Source of the DNA: Rhodopirellula baltica SH 1
GTDB lineage: Bacteria; Planctomycetota; Planctomycetia; Pirellulales; Pirellulaceae
Length of the DNA stretch: 64,000 nt
Direction of reading: 5' to 3'
NCBI RefSeq assembly: GCF_000196115.1
Contig: NC_005027.1
Span: forward strand, 1,674,001 to 1,738,000
Part shown: piece after piece, positions 60,042 through 64,000 of the stretch
How the letters are laid out: every line of letters starts with the position of its first letter
Numbering within the stretch: position 1 is the stretch's first letter
Made by a program: the position numbers and the translations under genes
The notes under the pieces: model-generated
The model's database searches: none
What the model saw: the letters and a program-made list of their open reading frames with translations, nothing else
Told to the model about the DNA's origin: nothing

Positions 60042-63000
60042 GTGAGTTCCCTTCCACCTAACGATCCTGATGCCATAAGCACTCAGCGGTACAACGTCCA
60101 AAAGAAGTTGTCCAATGCGTCCGTTGTCTCGTGTTTCTCCGCAATAGACACGGCAACCGGTGGAAAGGTCATCCTGCGTGAGGTCCCGAAAGTCTTCTTT
60201 CAGGAGCGCGGATTTCATCGATTCAAAACAGAATCGCGGCTCACTTCAGGCATTCACTGCGAAACATATTCGCGGCCAATCGACTTCATGGTTGGCGAAA
60301 CTCACTTGCGAGTTGTCTACCCATACGTCGAAGGCGTGAGCCTGGCGAGGAAGTTTCGGAAACGGCCGTTGACGGCAACCGAGGCGATGCTTCTTGCGAA
60401 GGATTTGTTTGAGGCCCTTGAGCAAATTCATCAGATTGGGTGTATCCACAGAGATATACGGCCGTCCAATATCATTGTGCGTGAGGACGCACGTTCGGTC
60501 CTATGTGGCTACGTTCCATTGTGGTGCCCGGAGCTGTTTGGCAAAGACGACTTGTTGGCTCGGGAGTGTGCGACTTATACCTCCCCAGAATTGTCGGGCA
60601 TCATCGATCACGATATCAGCGAAACATCGGATCTTTATTCAGTTGGTCATGTTCTGTACGCCGCGCTGACCGGCGTCCCGGCTTTCGCTGGTGACGTCAG
60701 CGAAATCTTATACCGCCATATGACCGCGGATCCGGACACCGGGTGCTATCCAGACGAGACACCATCGGTCGTCATCGCGTTGGTTGAAAAACTCATTCGA
60801 AAGGAACCCCGCGACCGCTATCAGAGTGCGTCGGCGGTGCTCGATGACGTCAAGACGATCCTGCATCAACTGAAGACCGGTGGCGTCGCAGATGATTTCG
60901 TCATCGGCAACACCGACAAGCGGACTGTTGTAATCGATCCCGCCTTTGTGGGACGCGACGAACATGTCCGGACGCTTGAGAAGTCATTAGACAATGTGCT
61001 GGAAGGTCGCACCGAACGCGTTTTGCTGCGAAGCGAATCGGGGATGGGAAAAACCCGATTGCTGAACGAAGTCTCTCGATTGGCTTCGCGAAAGCGATTC
61101 TTGGTCCTTCGTGGGCGTTCGTTGCCGGATGCAAATCAGCAGCCTTCAGCGATCTGGTTGCAAGCAATGGATCAGCTGGTCAAACATTTGACCAATGACC
61201 CGGTCATGCTGGAACGCACTCGCGAGAGAATGGAGCCGTACCGGCAGGAAGTCACCACGGCTTTGCCGGCTTTGGCAAAAGCCTTTGGATGGGGCAATGC
61301 AAAGCTTTCAGGCCCGGACGAATTTGGACAAGGACGAATCGTATCCGCGTTCCGAACCTTGTTCACCGAACTGGGGACACCCGAAACGAGCGTGATGATC
61401 ACGCTGGATGATTGTCAGTGGATGGATGACCAATCCTTCCGCATTCTCCAAGCAATCTGTGAATGTCCCGCTCGCCATTTGTTCCTTTTCGCGGTGACTC
61501 GTCCCAGCGAAGGGTTGTGCACTCGCCTCAACGACGAGCTGAGTTTTCCTATCAAACTCGAACTCGGTCCGCTCACCGATCAAGCGGTGCAGCAGCTCGC
61601 CGAATCGATGGCGGGACAGCTTCCGACTGAAGCGATCGAAGTGGTTCAGCGTTTTGCCGGTGGCAGTCCCTTCATGGCGTCAGCGATCGTGCGAGGGTTG
61701 GTCGAATCCAGCGCACTACGTCCCGCCGACAAATGTTGGGTGGTCGATGACGCAAAGTTGTCGAGCTTTCAAGCCGCCGATGATGCCAGCGAAATCCTTG
61801 TCGATCGTCTGACACGACTTCCCGTTGAGACTCGGGAGCTGCTGACCGCCGCCGCGGTTATTGGTCGAGACTTCAATCTGGAGGTGGCGGCCGAGTTGGT
61901 CGGCATTCGACTCGCCGATGCCCACCGAGCCATTCACCCGGCTCGTGTTCAGCGATTGGTTTGGAGCCGACCCGATCGTGTACTGGCATTCGTTCACGAC
62001 AAAATTCGCGAGTCAATTCTTGAGGAATTGACCGCCGATCGTATTCGTTCGATGCACGGCCAAATTGGTCAATACTACGTGGAACACGAACCACTGGAGT
62101 TCTTCAAACTCGCGTATCATTTCGACGCGGCGGAGCTGCACGAACAGGCATTGCCGTTCGCGTTGAGAGCCGCGGAAATTGCCAGGAACAGCTTTTCGCT
62201 GGTCAGCGCGGAAGAACAACTGCGTATCGCGACTCGTGCAATTTGTCACGCCGATCGCTCCAAGCAGCATCACATCCAGATGATGATGAGTGATGTGTTG
62301 ATGCTGCAGGGCGAATATGACAAGTCCGAAGCGTGGCTTGATCAAGCTTTTGAAAGTGCGGAGACCGGAACACACAACGCTCGAGTGCTTTTGAAACGGG
62401 GTGAGTTGCACTTCAAACGAGGCAGCAAGAACCTGGCAGTTGAATGCTTCGAGGCCTCTCTGCGACAGCTGAAGCAGCCGGTGTGCAACAATCGACTTTC
62501 CCTAATGGCGCGAATTGCACTGGAGGGAGCGCGTCAAGTTCGCAACTCTTTGCTGCCTTGCTTCGTCGGACGCCAATGCGGTCAACCATCCGAAGAAGAG
62601 CAAATGTCGCTGTCATTGTACAGCCAGATCGCTCACGCCTATTGGTACACCCGCGACAAGTACTACACACTCTGGGCGCATTTGCGTTCCATGAACGCCG
62701 CCGAACGTTTCCAGCCAACTCGCTATTTGGCGCAATCCTATTCCGAGCACGCGCCGGTGATGACGTTGCTGCGATGGGAAAAACGCGGTGTCGAATATGC
62801 ACGCCGATCACTCGAGATTCGGAAGGCATTTAGCGACGTTTGGGGGCAGGGCCAAACTCGCAACTTCTTAAGCATTCTGTTGCTGTCGTTTTCTCGCTAC
62901 GAGCAATGCGTGGAACAGGCCAGCCAAGCGGTCAAGATGCTTGAGCGGACCGGTGACTACTGGGAAGTGCACATCGCTCGTTATCAGTTGGCGGCATCGC

Positions 63001-64000
63001 TGTATCGATTGGGGCGGCACAAGGAAGCGCTCGAGCAATCTCGTATCAACTTTGAATCCGCGATGAGACGCGGTGACTATCAAGCGACGGGGAATATCAT
63101 CGACGTGTGGGCTCGCTCGACCAACGGAGACATTCCTGAAGAGATTATTGAGAACGAACTGGCGCGAGACTTGGCTGATTCCCAACGCATGAGTCAGGTG
63201 TTGTTGGCAAAGGGCGTTCGCGAATTTTATCAGGAACGATTTGCGGAGGCCGTCGGATCGTTCTCACGAGCGATTGCCGTCGCGGAAGACACGCGCGTAT
63301 CAAACACCTACGTCAGCCCCGCTTACCCGTGGCGTTGCACCGCCATGCGGCGACAGTTGGAAACATCGATTCCGCGAAGTACTCAGCGTCGGTGGAAATC
63401 GATCGGCGAATTAGGTCGTGCCACGAGAAAAGCCGTCGCGGTGAGCAAGCAGTTCACCAATGAGATTCCTCATGCCTATCGTGAACGCGGTGCGTATTTG
63501 GCCTTGGCAGGAAAGCTTCGTGCGTCTCAGGCTTGCTTCCAAAAGAGTTTGCAGGTCGCGGAAGCTCAAGGTGCGATGGTCGCTCACGCGAAGACGATGA
63601 TTTTGTTTGCGGAATACGCGGCTGAGTTTGGGTGGCCGATCGATGGTGATGCGATCGAACACGCTCGTGGAACATTGTCTGAACTGGAATGCAGCGATTA
63701 CGACGTGAACGAAGGCGGTTCGCTGTCCTTGGTCAACCGGTTTGACTCTTTGTTAGCATCCGGACGTCGGATCGCGACCAGCGTTCTGCCGGAACAGATC
63801 TATCAAGAGGTTCGTCGAGCGGCGACGAAGATCCTTCGTGGTGAGCAGGTTTTCTTGATCACCCGAACGGAGGATGAAAGGCTGAGCACCGTTCCAGCTG
63901 GCATGCCTTTTGACCCAGCGATCGTCAACGAAGTCGACAGGACACGGCAAACCGTTGTTGCGGACGTCGAAAACGCTGTTTCCAACGGCATCACGACGAC
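60042..64000 (+). CDS. Large kinase/AAA ATPase/TPR signalling protein (partial, runs off window end)
   Basis: At least 1319 codons, open to the window end. N-terminal Ser/Thr kinase-like domain (residues ~15-280): catalytic loop HRDIRPSN with Asp138, but the nucleotide-lysine and DFG regions are altered (VILREVPKVFF, LCGYVPLW), so activity is doubtful. Then an AAA_16-type ATPase (~305-600): FVGRDEHV, Walker A SESGMGKT at 331-338, Walker B MITLDDCQW near 455. From ~650 to 1200, TPR-like helical repeats. This matches PknK-type regulators, usually followed by a GAF and/or histidine kinase domain, probably beyond the edge. GTG at 60042 is the only suitable start; GAGGCG lies just upstream and an in-frame TGA at 59994. 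Confidence 0.88.
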   Translation, partial: MSSLPPNDPDAISTQRYNVQKKLSNASVVSCFSAIDTATGGKVILREVPKVFFQERGFHRFKTESRLTSGIHCETYSRPIDFMVGETHLRVVYPYVEGVSLARKFRKRPLTATEAMLLAKDLFEALEQIHQIGCIHRDIRPSNIIVREDARSVLCGYVPLWCPELFGKDDLLARECATYTSPELSGIIDHDISETSDLYSVGHVLYAALTGVPAFAGDVSEILYRHMTADPDTGCYPDETPSVVIALVEKLIRKEPRDRYQSASAVLDDVKTILHQLKTGGVADDFVIGNTDKRTVVIDPAFVGRDEHVRTLEKSLDNVLEGRTERVLLRSESGMGKTRLLNEVSRLASRKRFLVLRGRSLPDANQQPSAIWLQAMDQLVKHLTNDPVMLERTRERMEPYRQEVTTALPALAKAFGWGNAKLSGPDEFGQGRIVSAFRTLFTELGTPETSVMITLDDCQWMDDQSFRILQAICECPARHLFLFAVTRPSEGLCTRLNDELSFPIKLELGPLTDQAVQQLAESMAGQLPTEAIEVVQRFAGGSPFMASAIVRGLVESSALRPADKCWVVDDAKLSSFQAADDASEILVDRLTRLPVETRELLTAAAVIGRDFNLEVAAELVGIRLADAHRAIHPARVQRLVWSRPDRVLAFVHDKIRESILEELTADRIRSMHGQIGQYYVEHEPLEFFKLAYHFDAAELHEQALPFALRAAEIARNSFSLVSAEEQLRIATRAICHADRSKQHHIQMMMSDVLMLQGEYDKSEAWLDQAFESAETGTHNARVLLKRGELHFKRGSKNLAVECFEASLRQLKQPVCNNRLSLMARIALEGARQVRNSLLPCFVGRQCGQPSEEEQMSLSLYSQIAHAYWYTRDKYYTLWAHLRSMNAAERFQPTRYLAQSYSEHAPVMTLLRWEKRGVEYARRSLEIRKAFSDVWGQGQTRNFLSILLLSFSRYEQCVEQASQAVKMLERTGDYWEVHIARYQLAASLYRLGRHKEALEQSRINFESAMRRGDYQATGNIIDVWARSTNGDIPEEIIENELARDLADSQRMSQVLLAKGVREFYQERFAEAVGSFSRAIAVAEDTRVSNTYVSPAYPWRCTAMRRQLETSIPRSTQRRWKSIGELGRATRKAVAVSKQFTNEIPHAYRERGAYLALAGKLRASQACFQKSLQVAEAQGAMVAHAKTMILFAEYAAEFGWPIDGDAIEHARGTLSELECSDYDVNEGGSLSLVNRFDSLLASGRRIATSVLPEQIYQEVRRAATKILRGEQVFLITRTEDERLSTVPAGMPFDPAIVNEVDRTRQTVVADVENAVSNGITT

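Overview
The window looks like a chromosomal segment of a marine planctomycete of the Rhodopirellula/Pirellula type. The basis is gene content: a DUF1559 prepilin-like protein next to a small lipoprotein, a giant PVC-type haem-binding dehydrogenase, a sulfatase, four Gfo/Idh/MocA oxidoreductases (two with twin-arginine leaders), many Ser/Thr-kinase style proteins, DUF1254/DUF1214, and dispersed palindromic repeats that translate as 'GIGFQPV'. This assignment is inference from content, not from a database match. No rRNA, tRNA, CRISPR array or insertion sequence was found.

Layout. 1-947: ABC-2 type ATPase cut by the window edge. 1178-2410: argJ. 2554-4518: a run of small unrelated same-strand genes (unknown protein, HicB/HicA toxin-antitoxin, a frameshifted small membrane ORF, a VOC protein) separated by three copies of a ~137-base element with imperfect inverted ends. 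This has the architecture of an integron cassette array without a visible integrase. 4635-8738: oxidoreductase, RluA-type pseudouridine synthase, DUF4832-like exported protein, DUF2007-like protein. 9018-10729: a Ser/Thr kinase translationally coupled to a stand-alone GyrB-like TOPRIM protein. 10712-15857: lipase-like hydrolase, HU protein, YkgJ protein, a one-chain Mla-type ABC transporter and a small coiled-coil protein. 15919-21709: bioA, a phosphatase/cytochrome hybrid, DUF1559 pair, radical SAM DNA-repair-type protein. 21825-32927: M48 peptidase, sulfatase + ketopantoate-reductase-like pair, Tex, FtsH-peptidase-like protein, TAT oxidoreductase, DUF1254 protein, VOC protein. 33004-37454: ceramidase-like + PVC haem dehydrogenase operon. 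37966-51519: two oxidoreductases, and a sialic-acid/amino-sugar catabolic region (PIG-L deacetylase, nagB, AraC regulator, N-acylglucosamine 2-epimerase, a Kelch-mutarotase/Na+ symporter fusion, N-acetylneuraminate lyase, sialidase). 51722-59667: beta-propeller/di-haem protein, PAS-LuxR regulator, FadL-type porin, thioesterase-methyltransferase fusion. 60042-64000: large kinase/AAA/TPR signalling protein running off the end.

How genes work together. The clearest pathway is sialic-acid use: the sialidase, lyase, transporter and epimerase form one operon on the minus strand with 4-base overlaps (sialidase/lyase and lyase/transporter) and a 3-base gap (transporter/epimerase). A second minus-strand operon (deacetylase, NagB, oxidoreductase) lies beside it, with an AraC regulator divergent from that second operon. 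No amino-sugar kinase is visible. The most unusual items are the attC-like cassette array, the kinase/TOPRIM gene pair, and a series of domain fusions (Kelch-SSS, MlaF-MlaE, phosphatase-CxxCH, hotdog-methyltransferase). Starts listed here were often moved from the longest open frame to the start with better support; alternatives are given in each entry.
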